A DNA stretch of 52,918 nt. Origin: Caldilineaceae bacterium bin5. GTDB taxonomy: Bacteria > Chloroflexota > Anaerolineae > Caldilineales > Caldilineaceae. The stretch is from assembly GCA_002238445.1 (NCBI GenBank), contig MPML01000030.1, positions 1 through 52,918 on the forward strand, in the 5' to 3' direction. A program made the translations under genes and the position numbers. This document shows, one piece after another, positions 1 to 9,354 of this stretch; positions within the stretch are counted from its first letter, which is position 1, and each line of letters starts with the position of its first letter. The notes under the pieces were generated by a model. That model was not told where the DNA came from. It saw nothing but the letters and a program-made list of their open reading frames with translations, and did not search any database.

Positions 1-810
1 GCGGACATGATCACATTATTGGGCAGCGGAGAGGCGGGGATGGATGGCGTGCGCGCTTCGTTAGCGTGGGCCAAGAACAAGAATGGGCCTGAGCTGAAGA
101 TTCCCTTGCACGACGTCACGCTGAGAGCGCCGCTACCCTGTCCCGGCAAGTTGATGTGCCTGGCCGGCAACTTCGCCAGCCACATCGAGGAAGGCGGCGG
201 CTCTTATATTGGCAAGGAAAAGATGATCCCGCGCTTCTTTATCAAGCCGTCTTCGTCGGTTACGGCTACGAAGCAGCCGATTCGGATCCCGGCCTCGACC
301 GGTTTCGCCGACTGGGAGCTTGAGCTTGCCGTGGTTGTCGGAAAACGCGGCCGCGACCTGACGCCGGAACAGGCCGAAGATCATATTATGGGCTACACGA
401 TCTTCAACGATATTTCGGCGCGTGAGTTGACTTTCCGCAACGAGCTGCCGGAGCAGGAAGGGGACTGGTTCTTCGACTGGCTGGTGGGCAAGTGGCTCGA
501 CACTTTTGGCCCGATGGGGCCGTGGATTACGACGCGCGACGAGGTCGCGCAACCCGACCGCCTGCGCATGCGTCTTTGGCACAACGAAGTTCTGCAGCAG
601 GATGCCAATTCCGGTCAGATGATCTTTTCGCCGGCGGAAGCGCTCTCTTTCGTTTCACAGTTTATAACACTGGAGCCTGGGGATTTGCTGAGTACGGGCA
701 CGCCGGCCGGTGTGGGGCACGCTAAAAAGGTACGTTTGGAAGCGGGCGACCGCATCAAGGGCGAGATTGAAGGCCTGGGCGTGCTGGAGAATACGGTCGA
801 AACGCTCTGA
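1..810 (+). CDS. Fumarylacetoacetate hydrolase-family protein (5' end outside window)
   Basis: Metal-dependent FAH-fold enzyme; members cleave or hydrate acylpyruvates and 2-keto-3-deoxy sugar acids. Seen: a GNF-SH-like entry loop (CLAGNFASHIEEGG), the metal-ligand pair in WELELAVVVGK (E-x-E), a third acidic ligand in YTIFNDISARE, and the closing LSTGTPAGVG loop. All are normal for the family. The first ATG is at base 7, but the frame is open to base 1 and the sequence begins in the middle of what is normally the N-terminal cap (family members are usually 280-300 residues), so the true start probably lies upstream of the window. The substrate cannot be read from sequence; sugar-acid catabolism fits the neighbourhood. 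A methyltransferase follows about 70 bases downstream on the same strand. Confidence 0.9.
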   Translation, partial: ADMITLLGSGEAGMDGVRASLAWAKNKNGPELKIPLHDVTLRAPLPCPGKLMCLAGNFASHIEEGGGSYIGKEKMIPRFFIKPSSSVTATKQPIRIPASTGFADWELELAVVVGKRGRDLTPEQAEDHIMGYTIFNDISARELTFRNELPEQEGDWFFDWLVGKWLDTFGPMGPWITTRDEVAQPDRLRMRLWHNEVLQQDANSGQMIFSPAEALSFVSQFITLEPGDLLSTGTPAGVGHAKKVRLEAGDRIKGEIEGLGVLENTVETL

Positions 811-880
811 TCCCGGCGAGGAGGCATCAATCTCGACGTGAAAGGTAGTGCCGAGGCAAGCCGACACAGGGAGGAGTCCT

Positions 881-1549
881 ATGCCGTGCCCTTGCTGCCA
901 ACCGCCGGAGTCCGGCGACTATGAGGGGATGTTCGATACGGACTGGGCGAACAAAGAGGCTGACGCCTACATAGATCATGGTTTGGAAGCGCGTGCTGAA
1001 CGCCTGATTGCATTTCTGGTAGAGAACAGCGTCGGGCCAATTCGTGTGCTGGATGTCGGCAGCGGGGCAGGCGGCGTGCATCATGAACTGCTGCGCCGAG
1101 GCCTTGCCGCCAGCGTGGTGGCCGTCGAGGCTTCTTCGGCGTATATCAGCGCGGCCCGCATGATCAGCGAGCGGTTGGGGCAGGAAAGCCAAGTGGAATA
1201 TTTGCACGGCGACTTCGCCACCGCCGCCGACGGAATCGACTCCGCTGATGCGGTAATCCTGGACCGGGTGATCTGCTGTTATCCGCATCTGAACCAGTTG
1301 CTCGGGGCGTCAGCGAGCAAAGCCGAACGATATCTGGCTCTGAGCTATCCCAGAGAGAGGTGGTGGGTACGCATTGCATTCGGGCTGTTCAATGTGTACC
1401 TGAAACTGAAGCGCAAGGATTTCCGCACTTTTGTGCATCCTCACGCGGAGGTTCACTCTATCGCGGTGCGGGATGGCCTGGAGCAGGTGCATGCGGATAC
1501 GGAAGGATTCTGGCAGATTACTGTTTTTGAAAGGGTCCCCTCACACTGA
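881..1549 (+). CDS. Class I SAM-dependent methyltransferase
   Basis: A 222-residue Rossmann methyltransferase. The SAM-binding motif I (RVLDVGSGAGG) is at about residues 55-65, followed by an acidic strand end (VVAVEAS) and a motif-II-like segment (ADAVILDRVICCYP). The N-terminus has a CPCC cluster that is not part of the core fold. I place the start at ATG 881 because GGGAGGAG lies just upstream with good spacing; an in-frame GTG at 848 is possible but has no such site. The C-terminal half (WWVRIAFGLFNVYLKLKRKDF) resembles small-molecule O-methyltransferases of the Mg-protoporphyrin methyltransferase-like group, but no pathway genes are nearby and the substrate is unknown. It converges on the class IV aminotransferase gene, with about 37 bases between the two stops and no clear terminator. 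Confidence 0.85.
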   Translation: MPCPCCQPPESGDYEGMFDTDWANKEADAYIDHGLEARAERLIAFLVENSVGPIRVLDVGSGAGGVHHELLRRGLAASVVAVEASSAYISAARMISERLGQESQVEYLHGDFATAADGIDSADAVILDRVICCYPHLNQLLGASASKAERYLALSYPRERWWVRIAFGLFNVYLKLKRKDFRTFVHPHAEVHSIAVRDGLEQVHADTEGFWQITVFERVPSH

Positions 1550-1586
1550 AGCCGGTAGGGCCGCTTCGATTTCCACTCTCCTCACC

Positions 1587-2510
1587 CTATAAATGACTTT
1601 GACCCTGGGCCACGATATCGAGGCCTACCAGGTCGCTCCAGGCTTGCAGCAGACGCTTGGCAAGGGGACCGATCGCGCCGTCGCCTACGGGCAGGCCGTT
1701 AAACTTTGTGGCCGGCATGATGCAGTAGGGCGTGCTGGTGAAAAAGGCTTCGTCGGCGGTGTAGATGTCGTAGGGCTGGAAGTCGGTGATCTGGATGGGG
1801 ATGTTGAGGTCGGCGGCGAGCTCGAGGACGGTCTCGCGGGAGATACCGGCGAGGGCGCCGCGGGCGTGGGGCGTCTTGAGGATGCCGTCGGCCCAGATGA
1901 AGAAGTTGCCTCCCTTGTTTTCGGTTACGTTGCCGTCCGTATCCAGAATAATGCTCTGGGCCTGCGGGTCGACCAACTTGACCTCGGCTTCGGCAAGGGT
2001 ATAAGCGAGGCGGCTGCGGTTCTTGATGCGGGCGTCCAAGGCCTGTGTGGGGATGGCGCGGCTGAAGGGGGTCACGGCATGGCAGCCTTCGGTGTAGAAG
2101 CCGGCCCAGTCCTTGAGAATCATGGGCGCGGTGTTGATGATGATGGTGGCAGGGGAGCGTTGGAGGGTGGGGTCGGCCGCGGCCGCGCCCATGCCACGCG
2201 AGACATTGTGCACGATCCAGACATCTTCCTGCGGCGGTACGTGGGGCAGATTGGCTTCCAGCACTTCAAGCGTGACGACGGTCATCTCTTCCGGCGTCAA
2301 TCCTGCGTTGATTCGGCTCACTTTGAGAGACTTGTAGAGGCGCTTGATGTGCCCGTCCAGTTTGAAGGGTCTGTGGCCAAACGTGCGGGTCGACTCTGTC
2401 ACCGTATCGCCCAGTGTGACGGCGGTGTCGAAGACTGAGATTTTGGCCTGGTCCGGCGGGAACATCTCGCCGCTGATGTAGACGAGGTGTTTGCTGGCGT
2501 CGTGTTCCAT
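1587..2510 (-). CDS. Class IV aminotransferase (BCAT / D-amino acid / ADC lyase type)
   Basis: PLP-dependent fold-type IV enzyme, 307 residues, full length. The Schiff-base lysine is K163 in RIKNRSRLAY; the cofactor-contacting Glu is E197 in NVTENKGGNFF; the tail GALAGISRETVLELA matches the phosphate-binding region of branched-chain aminotransferases. ATG at 2510 is preceded by GGAG with 9-base spacing. It follows the Dpp-type operon on the same strand but is separated from it by a strong hairpin (2548-2578), so it may be transcribed only by read-through or separately. Ilv-type, D-amino-acid or aminodeoxychorismate substrates cannot be told apart by eye. Confidence 0.88.
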   Translation of the reverse strand: MEHDASKHLVYISGEMFPPDQAKISVFDTAVTLGDTVTESTRTFGHRPFKLDGHIKRLYKSLKVSRINAGLTPEEMTVVTLEVLEANLPHVPPQEDVWIVHNVSRGMGAAAADPTLQRSPATIIINTAPMILKDWAGFYTEGCHAVTPFSRAIPTQALDARIKNRSRLAYTLAEAEVKLVDPQAQSIILDTDGNVTENKGGNFFIWADGILKTPHARGALAGISRETVLELAADLNIPIQITDFQPYDIYTADEAFFTSTPYCIMPATKFNGLPVGDGAIGPLAKRLLQAWSDLVGLDIVAQGQSHL

Positions 2511-2547
2511 ACTTTGTATTCTCCATTCTGTCAGGTCCCAGATTCAA

Positions 2548-2578
2548 GACAGCGGGGCCAGTTGCTGGCCCCGCTGTC
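2548..2578 (-). terminator. 14-bp perfect hairpin, terminator-like
   Basis: GACAGCGGGGCCAG is followed by loop TTG and the exact reverse complement. It lies about 100 bases past the stop of the peptide-binding lipoprotein gene. On the minus strand it is followed only by TTGAATCT, so the U-tract is weak; it could stop transcription, stabilise the 3' end of the binding-protein mRNA, or do both. Confidence 0.6.
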
Positions 2579-2674
2579 CTGTTACAGATTCACTCCTCTG
2601 CGGCGGTCGGTTCTAGAACTTACTACCTGTTCAAGACGATTGATTTACCAGACTACGCCCGAGGTAGGTGACCT

Positions 2675-4807
2675 TTACTCATTGATGAACCACTGCGCCG
2701 GGACGGTGGGGGTCCACTCACCTGAAATCGACCAGGTTACGACGTTGCGCAGACGGTTGTTCACGTGGGTCAACTGGCCGAATTTGGGATCGTCGACGAC
2801 CAGGCCGATGGACCAGATATTGTCCATGTGGATCTCGAAAACTTCCCGCATCAGGGCGTTGCGGGTGTCCTCGTCCGGTTCACCGAGGATCTGATCGCGC
2901 AGTACACGCAGCCGCTTCACATCTTCGGGCGGCTCCGCGCCCTGTTCGCCGTCCGTATCCAGCCAGGAGGCCCAATCGGGCGCCCACTGCCAGCCGCGCA
3001 TGGCGAAAGTATTCGAGTTCAGGGTCGGGTGGACAGGTCCGCCGCCGAAGTGGCCGCCGCGGGCGGACACGTCGTGCTCACCGTTATAGTGGCGCGTGCC
3101 CCAGAGCGGACCAGCCTCCGGCGTCACGGTTGCATTGATTCCGACCTCTGCCCAGTAGCCCTTAACCAACTCCATCAGATCGGGCGTTTCCGAAGGCCAG
3201 GCGGTGGTGGCGGAGATGATCAGGAGCAGCTCTTCGCCTGTCGGCCCCAACCTGAAGCCATCAGCGTCGCGCTCGGTCAGGCCGATATCATCGAGAATCT
3301 GGTTGGCCATGTCCGGGTCATGCTGCGTCCAGGACTGGAACAGTTCATCTTCACCGTGGTATGGCGGGCCCCGCAACGGCGCGATTTGGGAAGCGAAGAC
3401 GCCGCCCTTGTAGATCAGCTTGATGATCTCATCGCGGTTGATGGCTACGGAGAGGGCGTGGCGGAAATTCTTGTCATTGTAGAGCTGATGCTTGGCCTCG
3501 TCCTCGGTGGTGTAGTTGAACATGATGTTGCCGTAGGCGTTGGGCATCCAGTTGGCATAGGCGAAGCGGAAGTTTCCGCTCTCTCTATTTTCTGACAGGA
3601 TGGGGATATTGGCGGTGCCGAGGCCACGCACAAAGTCCAACTCACCGGCGATGACCTTGAGCAGCGCGGCTTCAGCGTCAGCCACGCGAATTTCATGTAT
3701 TTCATCGATGTAAGGCAACTGGTTCCCGGCGGTGTCCACCTTCCAGAAGTAAGGATTGCGGGTATACACTTCTACCTGGGTGGGCGGTACAGTGGTCGGA
3801 ATCCAGGCTGCCAGGGTCGGTTTGTCGGTGTTGATGCTGGCGTTCTTCTGGCCGAAAAGGTCCATCCAGTTGTCGAAGCTGCCCTCGCTCATCATCCCTT
3901 CAATGTCGGCATTGTCAGCATAGTCGGGATGGAACTGGGTCAGATAGTGTTTCGGGCTGGTGGTCGGTCCGCTGCGCGGCCCGCCCCAACTACCCAGATA
4001 GGTTGGGAAGAGGGCATAGGGCTTGGAGAAAGAGAACTGAACGGTGAAATCGTCGATCATCGCCAGTTCGGCCATTTCACCACCGCGGCTCAACAGTGTG
4101 GGCGGTGACGGCGTCAACTCCTCGTTGAGGATGACGTCCTCCCACCAGAACAGAACGTCGTTGGCGGTGAAGGGTTCGCCGTCGCTCCATTTAATGCCCT
4201 TGCGCAGGTTGAGCGTCAGTTGCGTATGGTCATCGTTCCAGGACCAACCTTCGGCAACGTTGGGGACGATTACGCCTTTAGGTGAATGGAGAGTCAAGGG
4301 CTCTATGACCCACCAGCCCATCTCTCCCATCGAGCGCTGACCGCTGACGGTCTTGCGCAGGGCGCCGCCGTATTTGCCGACGGCCTCTTCAGGCTTGATG
4401 ACGATGGGGTTGATTGGCAGGCGTTCGGCGACGGGCGGCAGGTCGCCGCTGGCCACCATGTCGGCCAGCATGGGCGCCTCCTGGTAGGAGTCGATGCCCC
4501 CTGCGTCGGCCGGCGTGTTGTAGACTTCGCTCTGGACCTCGCGCTCACCGGCGCCGGCGGGCGGGTCGGTCAGCACGGGGCCTGTGATCGTGGCTGCCTC
4601 TGAAGAGGATGACTCCTCGGCCGCGGGCGCAGCTTCTTCGGCGGCGGTCTCAGCATCATCACTTGCAGCCGGCGCGTCTGCGGAGCCGCAGGCAGCCAAC
4701 AGGAGGGACAGGATGATCAGAAGGGGAACGAGCTTGGAGACGCTCCTGGCCAGTCTTGCGCCGCGGGCAGTGCCACCACGATGAATAGACAGTTTACGTG
4801 AATACAC
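2675..4807 (-). CDS. ABC transporter peptide-type substrate-binding lipoprotein (SBP_bac_5)
   Basis: Extracytoplasmic receptor of the Dpp/Opp transporter encoded just upstream; it delivers peptides, opines or oligosaccharides to DppBC. The GTG start at 4807 is preceded by AAAAGGAG with 7-base spacing; an in-frame GTG at 4849 would add 14 basic residues but has no well-spaced site. The signal sequence has a basic N-region, a hydrophobic stretch (LVPLLIILSLLLAAC) and lipobox Cys40, then an Asp/Glu/Ala-rich linker to about residue 90. The core shows family landmarks such as WNDDHTQLTLNLRKGIKWSDG and FTANDVLFWWED. At about 710 residues it is longer than typical DppA (~530), as is common in Chloroflexota and Thermotogae relatives. 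It sits last in the operon, about 167 bases after the DppF stop, and is followed by a hairpin. Confidence 0.92.
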   Translation of the reverse strand: MYSRKLSIHRGGTARGARLARSVSKLVPLLIILSLLLAACGSADAPAASDDAETAAEEAAPAAEESSSSEAATITGPVLTDPPAGAGEREVQSEVYNTPADAGGIDSYQEAPMLADMVASGDLPPVAERLPINPIVIKPEEAVGKYGGALRKTVSGQRSMGEMGWWVIEPLTLHSPKGVIVPNVAEGWSWNDDHTQLTLNLRKGIKWSDGEPFTANDVLFWWEDVILNEELTPSPPTLLSRGGEMAELAMIDDFTVQFSFSKPYALFPTYLGSWGGPRSGPTTSPKHYLTQFHPDYADNADIEGMMSEGSFDNWMDLFGQKNASINTDKPTLAAWIPTTVPPTQVEVYTRNPYFWKVDTAGNQLPYIDEIHEIRVADAEAALLKVIAGELDFVRGLGTANIPILSENRESGNFRFAYANWMPNAYGNIMFNYTTEDEAKHQLYNDKNFRHALSVAINRDEIIKLIYKGGVFASQIAPLRGPPYHGEDELFQSWTQHDPDMANQILDDIGLTERDADGFRLGPTGEELLLIISATTAWPSETPDLMELVKGYWAEVGINATVTPEAGPLWGTRHYNGEHDVSARGGHFGGGPVHPTLNSNTFAMRGWQWAPDWASWLDTDGEQGAEPPEDVKRLRVLRDQILGEPDEDTRNALMREVFEIHMDNIWSIGLVVDDPKFGQLTHVNNRLRNVVTWSISGEWTPTVPAQWFINE

Positions 4808-4974
4808 AGATCTGCTCCTTTTGCGTGAAAGAGTACGGTAGGGGAACACGGTTATTTCTTGAAAGGCGCACCTCCTGTCAGGTTCAGCGAAAGTTGCTCA
4901 CTAGAGAAGAGTAGCGTTGATCAGTTGCCGGCCCCAGTGGCGCCGGGCGCATAACCTGGAAACAGTTAGCGCAG

Positions 4975-6111
4975 CTAATGGCGAACGCCCTGCAGGTCCA
5001 GCTCCTCGGCGAAGTGACAACGCACGAAGTGGGGCTGGCTGCCGTTCGCGCCCGCCAGGTCGATGAGTTGGGGCTCCTCCTCGCGGCAGACATCCTGTAC
5101 ATAGGGGCAACGAGGATGAAATGTGCAGCCATGGGGCACATTGGAGGGGTCGGCCACATCTCCCTCCAGAATAATGCGCTCCCGCCTGCGACCGGCCTTG
5201 CCGGTTTCTACCACGGGCACGGCTGACAGCAGGGCTTCGGTATAGGGATGCCGGGGCCGCTCGAATATCGCATCAGTGCGTCCCAGTTCAACGATCTGGC
5301 CAACGTACATGACCGAGACGCGGTCACTGAGGTATTCGACAACGGACAGGTTGTGGGTGATGAACAGGTAGGTCAGATGCAGTTCGGTTTGCAGTTCCTT
5401 GAGCAGGCTGAGAATCTGAGCCTGCACCGAAACATCCAGGGCGGACACCGGTTCGTCGGCAACGACGAAGTCGGGGTCAAGGGCCAGGGCGCGGGCGATG
5501 GCGATGCGTTGGCGTTGACCGCCGCTGAAAGCATGGGGATAGCGCCGCATGTAGGTCGGGTCGAGGCGGACGCTGCGCAGAAGCTCGGCCACCCTTTCCT
5601 CCAGTTGTCGACGGCCCCTGATCAGCTTTCTGGTGACGAATGGCTCGCCAATGATTTCCAGAACGGTAAGACGCGGATTAAGGGATGAGAATGGATCCTG
5701 AAAGATCATTCCCATATGTTGTTGCACAGCGCGCAAGTCCGGCCTGGACAGTGTGGTAATCTCAATCTCTTCGCCATCGCGTTTGCGGAAGAGGACGCCA
5801 CCGCCGGAAGGCTCGATCGCTCTCATCACGCAGCGGCCGGTCGTGGTCTTACCGCAGCCGCTCTCCCCCACCAGCGCCAGCGTCTCGCCCCGGTTCACAT
5901 GAAAGCTGACGTCGTCAACCGCTTTCACCTCGCCGACCTGGCGGCGGAAGAAGCCTCGTACGATGGGGAAGTACTTGCGCAGATCAGAAACTTCCAGCAC
6001 TTTGTCGGCCGAGGAAGGTACGTTGCTCTCCTCCGGTTGCTCCGAAGGCTGACCGGGAGAGGCGTCGGTTGCCGCATTCGCTTTGTTTGGAACAGCATCT
6101 GCTTGCGCCAT
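4975..6111 (-). CDS. Dipeptide/oligopeptide ABC transporter ATP-binding protein, DppF/OppF type
   Basis: Second ATPase of the Dpp-type importer. From ATG 6111 (four bases after the DppD stop) the protein is 378 residues: Walker [11 protein letters not shown] at about 82-91, ABC signature FSGGQRQRIAIARAL, Walker B FVVADEPVSALD, H-loop YLFITHNLSVV, and the oligopeptide C-terminal motif (HPRCPYVQDVCREEEPQL). The N-terminal 35 residues are a low-complexity Ala/Ser/Glu extension. An upstream in-frame start at 6189 would overlap DppD by about 70 bases and is less likely. It is probably translationally coupled to DppD. Confidence 0.93.
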   Translation of the reverse strand: MAQADAVPNKANAATDASPGQPSEQPEESNVPSSADKVLEVSDLRKYFPIVRGFFRRQVGEVKAVDDVSFHVNRGETLALVGESGCGKTTTGRCVMRAIEPSGGGVLFRKRDGEEIEITTLSRPDLRAVQQHMGMIFQDPFSSLNPRLTVLEIIGEPFVTRKLIRGRRQLEERVAELLRSVRLDPTYMRRYPHAFSGGQRQRIAIARALALDPDFVVADEPVSALDVSVQAQILSLLKELQTELHLTYLFITHNLSVVEYLSDRVSVMYVGQIVELGRTDAIFERPRHPYTEALLSAVPVVETGKAGRRRERIILEGDVADPSNVPHGCTFHPRCPYVQDVCREEEPQLIDLAGANGSQPHFVRCHFAEELDLQGVRH

Positions 6112-6115
6112 GCGT

Positions 6116-7117
6116 TCAGTCCTGGACATACAGATGGCAGCGGACGCGATGTCCGGCGCCCAACTCAATCTGGGGCGGCATGTGGACATCGCACACGTCG
6201 GGTATGAATTCTGGACAACGGGTATGGAAGGGACAGCCGGTCGGCCGGCGGTAGGGGCTGGGTACAGAGCCGGAGATCGGGTCGAGCTCCTGGCTGTGGC
6301 CTTCGCCCAGCTCCGGCACGGAGCGCAGGAGACCCACTGTATAGGGATGCTTGGGGTCGCGGAAAATCACATCGGCCGGCGCGCTCTCCACATCTTTGCC
6401 CAGGTACATGATCATCACGCGATCGCACAGTTCGGAAATCACAGCCAGGTCGTGCGTGATGACGATCAGCGCCATGCCCATGTCCCGTTGCAGGTCCTTC
6501 ATCAGTTCCAGAACCTGGGCCTGGATCGTAACATCCACCGCGGTGGTCGGTTCGTCGGCGATAAGCAGGGCGGGATGGCAGGAGAGGGCCATCGCGATCA
6601 TCGCCCGCTGTCGCATACCGCCGCTGAGGGCAAATGGGTAAGCATCGATCGTCACTTCAGGCTGGGGCATTCCCACCCGCTGCAACATCTCGATTGCCCG
6701 CTCTCTTGCTTCATCCTGACTGCACTCCTGGTGAAGACGGATAACCTCAGTGATCTGGTTGCCGATTGTGTAGACCATGCTGAAGGCCGCCATCGGCTCC
6801 TGGAAGACCATGGCGATCTCGCCGCCGCGGATCTGGCGAATCTCCTGCCCGCGGTCATCCAGTTGCACCAGATCGACTGTCTCACCGTTCTGGATCAGGG
6901 ATATCTCTCCTGTGACGATCTTGCCGTTCTTGGGCACGATTCGCAGGATCGATTGGGCGGTGACACTTTTGCCGCAACCACTCTCACCGGCGATGCCAAG
7001 GGCTTCGCCGGCGTGGATATCAAAGCTGACACCGTCCACCGCCTCCAGGATTCCCTCTTGGGAGAAGAAATGGGTGGCCAGATTGTCTACGCTGAGCAGA
7101 AGAGGCGCCTGGGTCAT
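6116..7117 (-). CDS. Dipeptide/oligopeptide ABC transporter ATP-binding protein, DppD/OppD type
   Basis: First ATPase of the importer, 333 residues. Walker A is GESGCGKS at 44-51, signature [15 protein letters not shown], Walker [14 protein letters not shown]-loop [12 protein letters not shown], and a Cys-bearing C-terminal motif ([16 protein letters not shown]) typical of the oligopeptide branch. Some members bind a 4Fe-4S cluster through C-terminal cysteines; whether this one does is not clear. It lies 20 bases after DppC and 4 bases before DppF on the same strand, so it is part of one operon. Confidence 0.93.
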   Translation of the reverse strand: MTQAPLLLSVDNLATHFFSQEGILEAVDGVSFDIHAGEALGIAGESGCGKSVTAQSILRIVPKNGKIVTGEISLIQNGETVDLVQLDDRGQEIRQIRGGEIAMVFQEPMAAFSMVYTIGNQITEVIRLHQECSQDEARERAIEMLQRVGMPQPEVTIDAYPFALSGGMRQRAMIAMALSCHPALLIADEPTTAVDVTIQAQVLELMKDLQRDMGMALIVITHDLAVISELCDRVMIMYLGKDVESAPADVIFRDPKHPYTVGLLRSVPELGEGHSQELDPISGSVPSPYRRPTGCPFHTRCPEFIPDVCDVHMPPQIELGAGHRVRCHLYVQD

Positions 7118-7137
7118 GGGACCGTTTCGCAGTCTGA

Positions 7138-8277
7138 TTAGATCGAAGAATAGGGATCGGCGGCATCGCGCAGGCCGTCGCCGACAAAGTTGAAACAGAG
7201 AATGGCTACTATGACGAACAGCCCCGGCGACAGCAGCCAGGGCGAGTCGGCCAGCACGATGATCCGCTGCGCGTCCTTGAGTAGTACACCCCAGCTGATC
7301 GCGGGATTCTGCAAGCCAAGACCGATGAAGCTCAGAGCGGTCTCTCCCAGAATCATGCCGGGGACGCTCAGGGTCAGCGAAGCGATGATATGGCTGGTGA
7401 AGGAGGGCAGCATGTGCTTGAAGATGACGCGCGCCTCGTTGGACCCGTTAAGCTGGGCCGCCATGACATATTCCTCCTCGCGCAAGGACATGAACTTTCC
7501 GCGCACGACGCGCGCCAAGCCCGTCCAGCCGACAAGGGACAGGATGACGACGATGCCGAAGTAGATCTGCACGACCGTCCAGGTTGGCGGCAGGGCGACG
7601 CTCAACGCCATCCACAGTGGGAGCGTGGGAATCGAACGCAGGAATTCGATGATGCGTTGGATGATCAAGTCGGTTACGCCGCCAAAGTAGCCGGAAACGC
7701 CGCCCATCACGACGCCGATCAGGAAGCTGATGGCGATGCCCAGCAGACCTACCGAAAGGGAGATACGGCCACCGAAGATGACACGTGAAAGCATGTCACG
7801 CCCCATCTTGTCGGTCCCGATCAGGAAAAAGGTGCCCTCTTCGACGCCGAGCAGATGGATGTTGCTCTCGAACAGGCCCCACAGCTCGTAGGGATCGCCG
7901 CGCACGAACAGCTTGACAGGATATTTCTGGGATGTATCCAGTTCCCAGGTCGTCCTGAAAGTGTTTTCGTCCATTTTGGATGTCATGCCGTAGACGAAGG
8001 GGCGCAACTGAAACTTCCCTTCGTCGAATAAGCGCAGCCGCTGCGGGGGCATGAACATGTAGTCAGTGTCGTGGTGTGCCGGGTCGTAGGGAGAGAGGAA
8101 CTCGGCAAAGATCGCAAACAGATAGAAGATAAGAATCAAAACCAGCGAGAAGACTGCCACTTTATGCCGCACGAACTTCCAGCGGATCAGTTGCCATTGG
8201 GTAGCGACCGACAGATCTTCTTCGTCGGCGTCGATGGCGCTTTTGCTTTCTTGAAATCCTTCTTCGAGTATGGCCAT
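7138..8277 (-). CDS. ABC transporter permease, DppC/OppC type
   Basis: Inner-membrane permease, 379 residues. One helix near residues 40-62 (VAVFSLVLILIFYLFAIFAEF) is followed by a loop of more than 100 residues that includes the GTDKMGRDMLSRVIFGGRISL motif region, then five helices with the EAA-type coupling loop (EEYVMAAQLNGSNEARVIFKHMLPS). The long loop makes it larger than E. coli DppC (~300 residues). ATG 8277 has only a weak GG-type upstream site. It pairs with the DppB gene upstream and has a clear paralogue at 14814-15977. Confidence 0.92.
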   Translation of the reverse strand: MAILEEGFQESKSAIDADEEDLSVATQWQLIRWKFVRHKVAVFSLVLILIFYLFAIFAEFLSPYDPAHHDTDYMFMPPQRLRLFDEGKFQLRPFVYGMTSKMDENTFRTTWELDTSQKYPVKLFVRGDPYELWGLFESNIHLLGVEEGTFFLIGTDKMGRDMLSRVIFGGRISLSVGLLGIAISFLIGVVMGGVSGYFGGVTDLIIQRIIEFLRSIPTLPLWMALSVALPPTWTVVQIYFGIVVILSLVGWTGLARVVRGKFMSLREEEYVMAAQLNGSNEARVIFKHMLPSFTSHIIASLTLSVPGMILGETALSFIGLGLQNPAISWGVLLKDAQRIIVLADSPWLLSPGLFVIVAILCFNFVGDGLRDAADPYSSI

Positions 8278-8348
8278 AGTATTTCTACCAGTCTATCGTA
8301 GCGGCATGCAGGATCAGGTGCTGAATGTTTGTCACCCGAAAAACAGGT

Positions 8349-9335
8349 TTAGATGGCGCCGCGAATGCGTGGATCGAGCCACGCAAGCACGATATCGGAA
8401 AACAGCGTTCCGACAAGAGTAAGAGAGCTCAGTATCATCACAACACTGCCTGCCAGAAACATGTCCTGGCTGAGCAGCGCGCCGACGAAGAGGGGGGCGA
8501 TGGTGGGCAGACCCAGGACCAAGGAGGCCAGTAACTCTCCGTTCACAAGCGTAGGCAGCGTCCAGCCGATGGTGCTGGCGACAGGGTTCATGGCGATGCG
8601 GAAAGGATACTTGAAGAGCAGCTTGCCCTCGGAGAGCCCTTTTGACCGAGCTACCATCACGTAGGGCCGCTCCAGCTCGTCCAGCAGGTTGGCGCGCATC
8701 ACCCGGATCAGGCCGGCGGTTCCTGCGGTGCCGACCACCACCGCCGGCAACCACAGATGTTTCAACAGGTCGATGACTCTGGCGAAACTCCAGGGCGCGA
8801 CCAGGTATTCTTCGGAAAACAGGCCGACCGCCACGTTGCCGGTGGCGACAAAGTAGTACCACAAAATCAGGAGGGCGAGCAGAAAGTTGGGCGTGGCCAA
8901 ACCGATAAACCCTATCAGGGTGAAGATGTAATCACCGATCGAATACTGGCGGGTGGCGGAATAGAGACCGATAGGGATGGCCAATGCATAGGCAAAAATG
9001 AAGGATGCGACCGAGATGGCGAGACTCCAGGGAAGACGGGCGGTGATCAGTTTGGCGACGGGCTGGTTCCATTCCAGCGAGCGGCCCAGGTCACCCTGCA
9101 GGATGTTGCCAAGCCAGCGGAAATAACGCACGTAACTGGGAGCATCCAACCCGTAGCGCAGGCGCAGCGAATCGATTTCCGCCGGGTCTATCGCTTCCTG
9201 CTGCTGCAAGAGTTGATCGACATAGGCGTCCATGAAATCTCCCGGCGGCGCTTCGATGATGATGAAGGAGATTACAGAGACGACAAGCAGAGTGGGAATC
9301 ATCAACAGGATACGGCGAAGGATAAAGGACAACAT
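8349..9335 (-). CDS. ABC transporter permease, DppB/OppB type
   Basis: Inner-membrane permease, 328 residues. The start is set at ATG 9335 because MLSFILRRILLMIPTLLVVS is the standard DppB N-terminus and matches the paralogue at 13772; upstream codons in this frame lie inside the sialidase-like gene. The EAA loop (ERPYVMVARSKGLSEGKLL) is present. It follows the sialidase-like gene by about 20 bases, so the two are probably co-transcribed. Confidence 0.92.
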   Translation of the reverse strand: MLSFILRRILLMIPTLLVVSVISFIIIEAPPGDFMDAYVDQLLQQQEAIDPAEIDSLRLRYGLDAPSYVRYFRWLGNILQGDLGRSLEWNQPVAKLITARLPWSLAISVASFIFAYALAIPIGLYSATRQYSIGDYIFTLIGFIGLATPNFLLALLILWYYFVATGNVAVGLFSEEYLVAPWSFARVIDLLKHLWLPAVVVGTAGTAGLIRVMRANLLDELERPYVMVARSKGLSEGKLLFKYPFRIAMNPVASTIGWTLPTLVNGELLASLVLGLPTIAPLFVGALLSQDMFLAGSVVMILSSLTLVGTLFSDIVLAWLDPRIRGAI

Positions 9336-9354
9336 TTTCGGAATCGACCCGGTG

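Noticed and set aside
6083..7141. 352-codon plus-strand frame opposite the DppD gene
   Set aside because: DppD has every ABC ATPase motif; the opposite frame is a shadow. The same holds for long frames opposite 1587-2510, 31041-32417 and 50473-51423.
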